Assembly (NCBI RefSeq): GCF_000512585.2
Contig: NC_089247.1
Location: 1,488,001-1,552,000 of the forward strand
Direction: 5' to 3'
Length of the DNA stretch: 64,000 nt
DNA from: Kwoniella bestiolae CBS 10118
Taxonomy: Eukaryota > Basidiomycota > Tremellomycetes > Tremellales > Cryptococcaceae
In this document: positions 45,109 through 55,965 of the stretch, piece by piece
Layout of the letters: each line of letters begins with the position of its first letter
Position numbering within the stretch: the first letter of the stretch is position 1
The notes under the pieces: model-generated
The model's database searches: none
What the model was told of the DNA's origin: nothing
The model's input: only the letters and a program-made list of their open reading frames with translations
Made by a program: the position numbers and the translations under genes

Positions 45109-45581
45109 TTATTGCTTGTTCATACCGAGAGCGTCCTTGGCCTTGTCAGCGAGGGAAGTTTGGTTCTCGTTTTGGTTACCGGAGACGGCATCACCGATTT
45201 GCTGGGTGTATGATTTTTGGGATTCGGGTTGACCGGATGAGGCGGCGGACTGTGGTGGGATGGGTACGTCAGCCTCTGACTCTATGTCGACGATTGGTAT
45301 ATGAAGGTGAGAGGGAGAGGTCAGAAGGAAGAACAACACTCACGTCAGCTTTACCGGCGAGGGTGTCTTTACCTTGTTCGAGGTAGGATTTCTCGGAGTC
45401 GGGCTTGAGGGCGGCACCGGCCTCTGGGAGGTGAGAGTTAATCAGTATAAGTCACATTAGAAGCAATGGAGCAGCTGACGGGAGGTGGGTATGAGGTGGC
45501 AAACCACCGTTGAGCAGGTGGGAGAGGAAAGAAAGGACGATACTCACTGTCAGTGAGAGATTGTCTTCCAGTGTCGGACAT
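45109..45581 (-). CDS. HSP12: small heat-shock/stress protein HSP12 (HSP9/12 family)
   Basis: Three minus-strand exons (45581-45548, 45423-45344, 45249-45109) encode 84 aa. The protein opens MSDTGRQSLTDKAGAALKPD and continues SEKSYLEQGKDTLAGKAD, the diagnostic HSP9/12 block. Its C-terminal half is SLADKAKDALGMNKQ. It is shorter than yeast Hsp12 (about 109 aa). Family members are hydrophilic, fold as amphipathic helices on membranes and accumulate under heat, osmotic, ethanol and stationary-phase stress. The divergent promoter carries stress-type motifs, described separately. Confidence 0.92.
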
Positions 45582-46516
45582 TGTGGGTTGTGTTTGTTTG
45601 TTGTTTGGTTAAGTTGAAGTTGTAGAGTTGTTGTGAGTTGTTGATGAGAAGAAGAAAGAAGAGAAAGGAATAATATCGAGAATCAAAGGTGGGTTTATAT
45701 ACTATTGTTTGTTGAGACGGGCACATTCCCCATTATTCCCACTGGTCATTCCCATTCCCATTCCCATTCCATTCCTCCCACCAGTACTGAGTGCAGTGAC
45801 CTTACATCATACCCATCAATTATTCCCAATTCTCAATGACTATTGCCGGTAAATGGAATACTAGTCTGTAACCGAGTACTGCACGGTAGTATGATATCAG
45901 ATGAGTCACAAGTAGAGTGAGTACCTGTGACGACATGATACATAGTCCATTTGCTCTGGTCATGCATGCGTCATCTCACCAAGTCATGGACAGGAATGGG
46001 ATTTCACTCGAGGGACACACAGGTGACGTACTGATCGTACCTACTAGACGCATTCCCTGAAATTACCTGAATGCTGGAATGCCATGCCACTTTCACTCGT
46101 GGCGGGATCATTTCGATATGTCACGTGGTTGCTTTTGCTCGGTGAGTGGTTGCTAAGGATAAAGGAGGGGTATGACATATGACGTATATATAGTATGAGA
46201 TGGAACATGGTGGATGAATATGGATTTGGATCTGTGGGGCTGTCATTGTCACCACTCGTATCGAAACTGTTCAAAATCAATTTCAACATTCATTTCCATT
46301 GTCACTTTCTACTTATCACACGAACAACAAACAACAAACAACTTACACACGAATATAACGAGTACTTTTACTTCCTCACACACACACAAACACAAACACA
46401 TACACATACACAGTGAGTCACCAGTAATTCCTCTTCCACTCTTACCCGATCAGCATGTCGGGATGGGCATCCCGATGAAAACGTAGCTGATCTGATCTGA
46501 ATTGAATCATCGCCAG
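45582..46516. promoter_or_regulatory. divergent stress-type promoter (HSP12 / LEA-like gene)
   Basis: The 935-bp spacer includes a STRE-like AGGGG at 46166-46170, an E-box CACGTG at 46122-46127, TGACGT at 46024-46029 and 46180-46185, and TATATATA near 46186. Near the HSP12 side there is a short CATTCC microsatellite (about 45747-45775). A (AC/CACA)-rich tract at 46376-46410 precedes an apparent 5'-UTR intron of the plus-strand gene. STRE and TGACGT sites are classical fungal stress and cAMP-pathway elements; binding here is inferred. Confidence 0.6.
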
Positions 46517-47080
46517 ATGGCCGACGCTCAAGAAATCTCTAAACAGAACCCTGGTCTCGATACCAAGCATGACGCTGCCGGTGCCAAGCACCCAGCTACC
46601 GGTGGATCAGGTGGGTCTACTTGTTCTTCGTTCTCACTGCTCGAACATGACGCTGACGTTATGACGTGCTATCCCCTCACTTCTCTTTCTCCATCTTACT
46701 ATCTACCGACGCATCCTTCCTGTTCTGTGCATTACCCATCCTTCGCCCCCACCCGCCCACTCATAGGTAACCCCCAAACCGGCGAACCATTCGAAATTGC
46801 CAAACCCGATGCTCACCAAAGGCTCGACCGAAAGGACGAGCGATCTCACCCCAATGCTCTCGAGGATGCTCACCGAGTAGAGAAGTTGGAGAAGGAAGCT
46901 GAGGAGGCTCACGAGGAGGCCCTCAGACACCCAACCGCCGCTGCTATCGCTCATGGTAATAAGCCTTCCTCTGGTGCTGTCAAGGATGAGCAGATTTTGG
47001 ATGACGAGGAGGAGGAGTTGAGGAAGAAGGAGGAGGCTAAGAAGCAGTCTGCTGAGGCCCACAAGGCCAAGCACCACTAG
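46517..47080 (+). CDS. hydrophilic LEA-like hypothetical protein
   Basis: Exons 46517-46610 and 46767-47080 encode 135 aa. The ATG directly follows a CGCCAG acceptor; a GTGAGT donor at about 46411 marks a 5'-UTR intron, so the mature leader joins straight onto the ATG. The protein is extremely hydrophilic: repeated Ala/Glu/Lys/His helical segments (EKLEKEAEEAHEEALRHP, EELRKKEEAKKQSAEAHKAK), Gly/Asn-rich start, no hydrophobic core. This resembles stress-associated disordered proteins and shares a divergent promoter with HSP12, so a role in stress protection is plausible but not shown. No family is recognised. Confidence 0.75.
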   Translation: MADAQEISKQNPGLDTKHDAAGAKHPATGGSGGSTCSSFSLLEHDADVMTCYPLTSLSPSYYLPTHPSCSVHYPSFAPTRPLIGNPQTGEPFEIAKPDAHQRLDRKDERSHPNALEDAHRVEKLEKEAEEAHEEALRHPTAAAIAHGNKPSSGAVKDEQILDDEEEELRKKEEAKKQSAEAHKAKHH

Positions 47081-47467
47081 GCGTTGAACAGAAGTAGAAG
47101 CTTATAGCATTACATACAATCAATGGATCGAATCAAGTATAGTAGTAGTAGTCATTCACAATCATGCATTGTAGCATAACCTCATGTCAAGTTGAACGCT
47201 ATCACTGTGAAATGATCACTCGTGTAATCGATGCACAAACCATCTGTCTCCTGTTCGAAGATCGATACATTAACATCACGGTGTGGGTGGTAGACCCTCG
47301 TGCTAACCACGTTGTAGGTGAAATACCTCCACTACGCGTATCCAAGCAAAGTCGTACAAGTCAACCTCCTCTTACTCGAGTCATTCTCGCAACTCTACTC
47401 GCAAAATAACACTCAATCCAACAAGGCTGCATAGTATAGGAGCAGCCTACAGCCTCCTCTCGACGAC
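47081..47467. other. intergenic
   Basis: About 390 bp between two plus-strand genes, with (AGT)n-like DNA near 47140-47155. No coding content is recognised. Confidence 0.45.
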
Positions 47468-50400
47468 ATGTCATCCTTCCAGGATCTCAAGAAGACTCGA
47501 ACCGCCCGACAAAAAGGTAAATCGACCGGTCCGAGTAATCCATCAGCAAGCGGTAAGGCGACATATACAGCTGAAGGATCACACTACAGTATAACAGGGA
47601 CAAACATGTCTTCCGACATGGCACAGAGGATTAATAGGTACATGTCAAAAGTTGCTGATGGCAATGAGGTTGAGGCGGACACCCCGGATCTGACGAAATA
47701 TGAGAACGGTGAAATAGATCAAGACATGGCGTCACGAGCTAAAAGTGTGTTGTCGAACTTACTGGGAAGACCCCTTGGCGAGGTACCGGGAGAAGTTCCT
47801 GTGGATACTGATCCATCCTCATCTGCTCTTCAGAGGCGCGAAAAGGAACATAGTGTAATCGAGGGGAAGGGGAAGGTGGTACGGCAAACTGGACTTGACG
47901 AGAACGGTGGGAAGTCTAGGAGAGATCAAGTATCTCATGAGCTATATGGGAAAGAGCTAGACGACAATGGTTTGGAAGTACATAATATCTCTGGAAGGGG
48001 CAGAGGTCTAATGAGTACGAGAAGTGTCAAACCTGGTAAGTATCCTCAGTCAGGATTGTCATATACTATCCTCCCCATCTCGTACCATTCTTTCTAATCA
48101 TTTATGGTAGACGGATATGTATGAGAGAGCTGATAGTTCAACGTGATATACATAGGCACAGTAATCCTCAAAACACCACCTTCAATCTCCGCCCTGCAGA
48201 ATCAACACTTCCAACGAGTTTGCCATGGATGTTATCTAACGATGAAGGAGAGTAATATCGCGAGATGCAAGGATGAGAAAGAGAGGTTCGAGAAGAAGAT
48301 GAGGGGGTTGCTGAAGGTGAAATTGAACAGGTGTAGTGGGTGTAAGGTTCTGCATTATTGTTCGAGGGTGAGTATGTCTTCTTCTCTTATCTTCCTTCCT
48401 CTTCGGTGCAGTTCAAGATGCCTTCTTCTTTATTATTGTTTTCATCCTCTCTTGTTGTTTTCATCATTTGAGCAACCGGAACGCTGATTCGATCTGACCG
48501 AACTCAATACCATGCTATATCACTTACCCTGCAGCTCTCCCTCACCTGACTCGCTCTAAAAACAGTCGTCTACACCTAACTCAATACTGACTCTTCCCCC
48601 CACCCAACACAGGAATGCCAACTCTCCGACTGGCCAACGCACAAACACGAATGCATAGCCCTCCAGCGATTCCGAAGGATGTACTACAAGACCTACCCCA
48701 CCAAGCGGCAGGACGACGATGATCTGAGCTGGACACATGCGAGTCCCGAGCCTGTTCGCGCGCTCGCGAGGATTATATGGAAGAGGAGGGTGGAGAGGGA
48801 GAAGAATGGCGGGGAGGATGGGATATGGGTGGGTACGATCTTTCTGAGATACGCGAAATCTGCATATCCGATGCAGACTTTGATATGGACATGGCTGATT
48901 TGCTGGTTTATGTGGTTAGTGGAAACAAATCGCTTCGCTGGAGACACGTAAGTAGACTACCTTCATCTCGGTCCATATAGACGATACTGACTCTGAGCTC
49001 TCGTCTTCTCACTTGTCGTAGACGTATCCAGATCACCTGAAAAAGAAGTGATGCGCCTAGCTCAACAAGCTCAGCATCTCCAACATTACTTATCAGCTTC
49101 CATACCCGTGCAAGGCTCTGGTGGGGACGAGGACCAGCTTCTTCCTGTCAATATGGAGGATTTCGGTTTTGGAAATGTCCATGAAATGATGAGTTTCTGT
49201 TCTTCCGTGAGTATCTCATTTTTACCTACCTCTCGGACACCACAGATCATATCTAGATAGGTGTTCGCTGCCAGTGAAGATGGATTGACTGACCACCGAT
49301 CTGGCGTCCAGTTCCACGTAAATTCGTTTACACTTTCCTCGCCCTCACTCTCGCCTATCGGAGTATCCAACTCCCCTTTGATGGCATTATCGAACCACTC
49401 GTGCGATCCGAATGCTATTGTGGTATTTCCGAATGGAGGGAAATTGATGGAATTGGTAGCTATAAGAGATATCCAAACAGGCGAGGAGGTCAGTGAAGAT
49501 TCATCTCACTCTGACACCCGTCCCGTCGATATAGTCCATTGCTTGATACACATATTGATGTTTCTACTTGAATCAGATCTTGACGTCGTATATCGACTTG
49601 TCGTGCCCGTACGATATTCGCCAAAGGGACTTGCAGGAGCGGTATAGGTTTTCATGTGATTGTACCCTCTGCGAGAAGAGTAAGGACGGCGGCAAGTCCG
49701 ATTGGGTAGATCCGAGATGGTGTGTGAGGCATGATGGGTGTAGGAATGGGGATGGCAAGGGGAAGATGCCTGGTGGGTTGACCTCTGGGGAGCTCGAACA
49801 TCATATGAACTTACATTATTTCGAGGGAGTTAATTAGCTGATCTTGCTGTTGGTCCAGATAAAGGATCAATAAGCGACCTTTCGGTAAAATGCGATTCAT
49901 GCCTAGAATCGTTCACAGTCAATGCCAGAGAAGTACTAGCGATAGTGCAGAAGGGAGTGGACGTATTAGATAGTGATGAACATAGACAACTGGGTGAGTG
50001 CTAATCGTCAGATGACAGGCCTAACGAAACGACACAATGTCAATCAAGCTAACCTGATGAATCAGATTACAAAACCGCTCAAAAGACCTTATCAACCCTC
50101 ATCCCCTCTCTCCAGAAATACATCCCCAACCACTCTTACCCCCTCCTATCTTTACTGAGACTATCGACCCTCTCACATACTCCCCCACAATCACCTCAGG
50201 ATATGGAAATTGCCCTCAGACATATTAGTGAAGCGTATGAGGCGTGCGATAAAGTGTATCACCAGAACCATGCAATACCTACCCTGATATTATGCGAATA
50301 TGCCAAGTTGCTCTCTCTACAGGATTCTGAACAACCCAGGGACCAAGGAGGGGAAAGGAAGAACGAGATGATCAGAAGATTACTTAGGGCCACGGAGCTG

Positions 50401-50520
50401 CTAAAACGGGCTGTGGGGCAGGGGGAGATTAGTTTTGGGAGGGGGAACGTGGTTGGGAAGGAGCTGGAAGGTGTTTTGGAGGGGTGTAGAGAGGAGTGGG
50501 AGAGGTTGAAGAGGAGGTAG
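47468..50520 (+). CDS. SET and MYND domain protein (SMYD-like lysine methyltransferase)
   Basis: A long N-terminal region (about 185 aa, Ser/Asp-rich) leads to the start of the SET domain (NISGRGRGLMSTRSVKPG, a substrate/AdoMet-binding start). A MYND zinc finger follows (RVCHGCYLT, NRCSGCKVLHYCSR, ECQLSDWPTHKHEC), then ARIIWKRR, LLVYVVSGNK, SPLMALSNHSCDPNAIVVF (NHSCxPN, the AdoMet/knot motif), VAIRDIQTGEE and LTSYIDLSCPYDIRQRDL with FSCDCTLC (post-SET cysteines). A C-terminal TPR-like helical region ends WERLKRR. Family members methylate lysines on histone or other proteins. Between ARIIWKRR and REICISDADF the frame shifts and needs either a 59-nt intron with a weak GTGGAG donor or an indel. 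Numerous short introns. Confidence 0.83.
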
Positions 50521-50920
50521 GGGTTTGGGGTTTGAGGTTATGAGGCTATGTGGGCGCATGTCGTTGTATGTTGTATTGGTTGATATATAGTTTTGAACGG
50601 GATGATCATTGATTATGGTAATTCAGGGCTTGATTGTCGTGCGGTCTTGTACGATGAGGGAGACTTGCAATGGATGCATAATTATGAATCAAGTATAAAT
50701 AGCGATCAAATAATTTTCCTTTGCTTTTTTTTTTACCAAATCTCGTCCCAAAAAAAAGTTGTTTTATCAACACGCTTTGCAACCACCGTTCATTCCCTCC
50801 TATACATCGTTGATCCAAAATCAATGATCATCTGAACTCGCCAACATCGTCCATTTGAAATTGTCCTCCATCCTGCCATTTGACACACAGCCCATGAAAT
50901 CATCGCCATTCCTCCTCCCA
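50521..50920. other. convergent intergenic region
   Basis: 400 bp between the SMYD-like gene and CHO2, both ending here. Contains poly-T/poly-A runs (50726-50758) consistent with 3' ends. No gene is seen. Confidence 0.5.
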
Positions 50921-53900
50921 CTAATCTTCCTTCGCAACCCCTGCCCCTGCCCCTCCGGACCCTCCAACCCCAGCCCCTCCCCCGCCTAGACCCGCAGTCA
51001 ATCCCCTCGCTCCGGCCACTCTCCTAGCCAAAGCCCCCACATTCGCTTCAGCCACCACCACGTCCTTTGAAACTTCCACTCCGAACGCCAATTGCGCCAG
51101 ATCGGAGATTCGCTGGGCCTGAAGCGGAGTCATAATTATGAAATCATCTTGGTCTGATCCCTTTGTTGGATTATCTTTGTCTTCCTCTTCTTCTGCCCCT
51201 TCTCCTTCTTCTGCTGCAGCACCATCCAATCCATTCCCGGAAGGGGGATAATGCAGGTCGATGGAACTTGGGGAAGTACCGAACAAGTCTTCTTCGCCCG
51301 ACGGATCTATTCCAACGTTTATATCTAGGTTCCTATTAGGCTGGAGGATAGTGATGGATTTGGTAGATGGTGTAGTTGAGTTTTCCTCCTCATCATCATC
51401 TAGGACTGGGGCTTTGGACTTTGCGTTGAGGTCGTCCTGACCTGAATCGGAAGATGGGTTTCTGTGCAACATCGAGTCAGGGGTGAAATCGGACAATTGA
51501 GATAGAGCTGATCCGATGGACTGAGGTTGATGTTTGACTTTGATCATTGAACTTGAAAGGGAGCTAGCACCAGATGTGGAAGTAGACGACAAAGATCTGT
51601 TCTTTTGTTTAGCAGATCTTGGGATCAACTTGGGATCGTTATTCAGAGAAAGAGAGACGATGTTGAGTAAGGTCGATCGGATGGATCGGATTGAATCGGG
51701 ATTGGAGGGCTTGGAGACTAAACACGGTTTCGAAAGTCATATCAGCTCCTGGTCGTCTTGGGTATCAAGCTCAGATCGGAATGAAGATTATGGCAGGTAT
51801 TGAGATGACGAGGTAAAAACCCAACCCACCATAAATTTCAATAGGCGCAACTCTAGACATAACATTATGTTTCCCATCATGATGATACCTTATCTCGTAG
51901 CTCCCAGGCAACCAAGGTAATTGTTCGCCTCTAAAAAGCACCTCTCCAGCATCCGATTTTTCGTTCACCAAAGGGTTCAGGTAGGTATCACCATCCCATT
52001 CATCCTCGTAGATTGGCATCCATTTTCCGACCGATGAGATCCGAGTGACCAATGTTGATTTGCATGAACCGAGACGGTAGATACCGATCCAGTCTTTACG
52101 GGAGTGGTTGGAAGGCGCTGTCCAGGATACTCTGATTGGTTGGCCGACGTGGTACCTTGGTACGGGCGATGACGAGGAGGTGGGCAACGTGAGTGAGTAT
52201 CGGGAGGGGTCATAGGCTGAAATGTCATTTGCGACTCGACTGTTTGGGTCTCCTTATGAGCTCATGTACTAAGGAGTTGACGACGTGCACAGCATAACTC
52301 ACGTGATGATCATTCTTTCTCTTGAGTGTTGAAGTAAGATCTTGGTATCATGTACCATATCGGAGAACATTGGTCGTGCTATGATCATTGCCCTTGTCAG
52401 CTATTGTAAAGTTTCTCCAGGGTAGGTACTTCGTCCATAAGCGATATAGCAAACTCACCATGATCCAAGAACTCTTCAACAGCTTCCGTAACCTTCTCTT
52501 CGACTTTCTCAATAGATCCCTTGACTTCTTGAACGACTCTCCTAAGTTCAGATCCTCGCTTTCCACCCTTAGTGGCAAGAGTCTTGTCCGCAACATTCTT
52601 GAGAGTTTTAGTCAATCCACCATCTTTTCGGAGTCTATCGCCATAAAGTTTCTTCATGTGTGGTCTAAACACATTAACAAGATTAGCTTAGTGAATCTTG
52701 GTCAAATCACAAGATTCAAAACCAAGAGAACTCAAGGGCAACACTCACTGCTCAACGAAAGATAAGAACCACCAATGACTTAAGTGACTCATCAAAGCCA
52801 AGGCAAAGACGAGCTTGGAATTACTGATTAACCAGAGACCTAGGAATGCCGCTCCTCCCATACTTCGTTCGGGGTTGTTCAGGAATCGGTAGATACCGGT
52901 GTAGGCGAGCTGAGAGGGGATGTGTTCGATCAAGAAGAAGTCGGAGTACAACCAGCCTGAGGGGATTGAAGCAGTTTATACACATCAGCCAAACGAAACA
53001 TCGAAGAAACTACAGATAGAGGGAAGGAGATCAATTGATACTGACCGAAATCACCGAGTACTTCGTAAGAAGATACGGCAGACCAGATATGCAAAGCGAT
53101 AAGAAGCTATTGCAGAATGTCAGCTAAACATGTCCGGTAGATTCCGCGCAACAAATCAGCTGAGAAGAGGAACTTACCAATCCCAAGACATGTCTCAAGA
53201 TCGTACCACTGACAGTCCAATCCCCAGGTAAATGATAAGTCTTCCACGCCAGTCCAGCGAACGAGACTATTTCACGGTTGAGATCATCAGCTGAATCTCG
53301 ACGCCAAAGGATACGACCCGAAGGTGAGACGACATACCATAAGTCATAACCAAACTGATGTTATAACCAACTTGCCAATTGCCAAACGCCTCTTCAGTAG
53401 CTCGCTTCACCACATCCTGTTTAGCTTCCGTCTCCATCTCATCAATATCGATATCTTCATTCTCGAGGTTGGCAAATTGTCCATCACCGGGATAATGGTA
53501 ATGTTTCAGATAGTGTCTGACCAACCACTTTGATTTTGATTGCGCGCGTAATAACAGGCCTAATCCGTAGGAATGGAACAACCTCCATATCAAGGCATGG
53601 AGGAAGTGTCCTGTTAGGGCGAGTCTGGGCGATAAAGGCGGGATCAGAGTCGAGAGGGCATAAATCATCAGAATGACTAGGGCGAAATCGTTTGATCTAC
53701 ACAATTTGCAAGGGTGGTTAGTCGTTGTCAGCTGAATCCGCACCATGAGCCGGCTCAGCTCAAGCTCACCTGAACATGTCGAGTTGCGATAGGACAATCA
53801 TAGGTTTCCTGAAATATCGATGGGTCAGATCGTGCATTGACAACTTCTTGGATTTTTTGTTGCTTGATCGTCTTGTGGTAGCTGGAGGGTAGGACTTGGT

Positions 53901-55513
53901 ATATCCGGAGTCAGTGTTTGAGCCAGAGGACATCAAGCTGTCGGAACGGGGTTTACGAATGACAGGGTTGATCTCGACGTTGGATGGTGGTAATTCTGGC
54001 AATTCAGATTCATTCTCTGTTTCACCTGACCAAAAGTCACATGTCAACATTTGTCCGCAGACCATGAAGGGGTAGAGCGTACCTTCTGTAGCTGATGGGG
54101 TGGGACCTTCTCCACCTTCTTCTGCTATAGTTGTGAAATTTGACTCTCCAGCTGCTTCGTTGTCTTGTTCCCATGATAAGGGAGTTCGAGAGACCAAGGG
54201 TTTTTGACCTCCTCCGTAGGTTCTTTCGATGTCTGCAGATGATGACAAAGAGTGTAAGGGTCAGACGGAAGTCCTTGAGGGGCACAAGATTTCGGCGGGG
54301 TAAGGATTTACTCACGAGGATTCTCAAACCATAAGAGGAAAGCGAACTGAGCAGCATGGGCGGCCAAGGAGACGAATAAGACGGTATATGAGCCGACAAC
54401 TATAAATCAGAAGTTGGCAACGATTAGTTCCCCTTCTTCCTTTACTGTTAGATATAGATAAAAGCTCATAATACCACTCACCCATGGACAAACCATAATA
54501 CCCCGCATAACCAACAGAGTACATCGGATGAGGTGCAATCTCGTACACCCCGTCAAAGACCAAATCATTCTGCATGACCATCATCCAAAAGGCATCTCCC
54601 CAGTACCATGCATAATCTTTCACAACTCTATGCGCATCCATCTTGACCCACAGATTGAAGAGGATCAGGGACCATCCGAATGCCCATCGAAGGATGTGGA
54701 AGGGGACGGAATGGTTGGGTGGGAAATGGAGGTTGGACCAGGCGAAACATGTGTATGAGACGAAGTCGCTATGATTGGGAGAAACAATTAGCAATATGCT
54801 ACGGGAGAGATCCATTGGAATATGAGACGAGTAGGATTTGAAGGGAAGTGTGATATGGGGAAGGTCGTCACTCACTTTAACAAAACCACATCAACCAATT
54901 GTCTAAACATCAACCAAGCGTTAAATTCCTGCGGAACATCCTCCCATTTATACGAATCGTCCATCTTAAGCTCCAATTCCCTCTTCCACCACTTTGCCCA
55001 TTCTCTGCCCTCGTTGCCCTTTACATCCGAATTGAGGTCTAACCAACCTTGCAGCTTTAACCAACGGAGAATATACTTCTTCTCAGATTGCTTGCGCAAT
55101 AACCATGCAAAACCAAAATCGTAGGCTCCTCTCCAAAATGCGAAGTATACCAAGAAGAATACGGACCTCAACGTAGAATGGTTACGAAGGAGGTAGAACA
55201 AGAATGGTTGGAATAACAGTGAGAAGAGGGTCAAGCGAGTGATAGATGATTTGTGGGTTGTGTAGATAAGAGTATGTAGGAATGAATGGGTGTTGGGTAC
55301 TTTGAATATCTCGCCTGTTGATGTTTTACCCCAGTTCACTTCTTCTTTCTCCTTGATATCGTCTGTGGATGATGATTTTTCGTCTCCTACGCTTGAGATA
55401 CTCTCTGACGCTTGAGCTTGGACCTGGACCTTTCTTTGACGAAGGGTTGTTTCGGGGTTGGTATCAGTACCGCTCAGTCCAGCTTTGGTAGCTGGTTGGG
55501 GAGGAGGTACCAT
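50921..55513 (-). CDS. CHO2: phosphatidylethanolamine N-methyltransferase CHO2
   Basis: The minus-strand gene starts at 55513 (MVPPPQPATKAGLSGTD) and is split into many exons; the product is about 1,000 aa. It has two membrane-spanning PEMT halves. The first holds KVPNTHSFLHTLIYTTHKSS, LRSVFFLVYFAFWRGAYDFG, FSLLFQPFLFYLLRNH and FDGVYEIAPHPMYSVGYAGY, the conserved AdoMet motif (HPMYS). After an acidic/Ser-rich loop the second half has VILMIYALSTLIPP, ALTGHFLHALIWRLFHSYGL, NISLVMTYVSFAGLAWK, ILRHVLGLLLIALHIWSAV, NPERSMGGAAFLGLWLI and HWWFLSFVEQPHMKKLYGD. The C-terminus (YHVGQPIRVSWTAPSNHSRK, DWIGIYRLG) is the fungal Cho2 C2-like domain, followed by an acidic tail. It converts PE to monomethyl-PE in the ER for phosphatidylcholine synthesis. 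Confidence 0.92.
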
Positions 55514-55965
55514 CTTGAGTGGGATGATCTACCACGCAAGAGTCAAGGAATGAATGATAACGAGCAGCGATGATTGCGATAAAAAGTAAAAGCAAAGTAG
55601 GAATTGAATTTAGCCAAGACCATGAACACGAACATTCCATGCGAGATGCACAACCAACGGAATCACATCTTCTCACTGTTCCGGTTTATCGGTAGTAATG
55701 GTCGTGTTTCATATCTAGTAGCCAATTAGAGTCAAAGATAAGATTAATTAGCTTTTCTAACTGTCAATTACGATTTCATTACAACCAGTGCATCACAAGT
55801 CAATATATCCTGACGTGTAATCCTAAACGCTGTTCCCCTCCACTTCGGCCAAACCCATCTACTCTCTCCAGTCTCTCGATCACGGTGCTGTTACTATACA
55901 TACCTCATACATCCTGGTCAGTCTCATCTTTTCAAAATCATCACAATCAGAGCGAGACTACAAAG
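55514..55965. promoter_or_regulatory. divergent promoter region CHO2 / cullin
   Basis: 452 bp between the two start codons. No inositol/choline element (CATGTGAAAT-like) is recognisable by eye, which would be expected for CHO2 in ascomycete yeasts. The rest is AT-rich. Confidence 0.5.
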
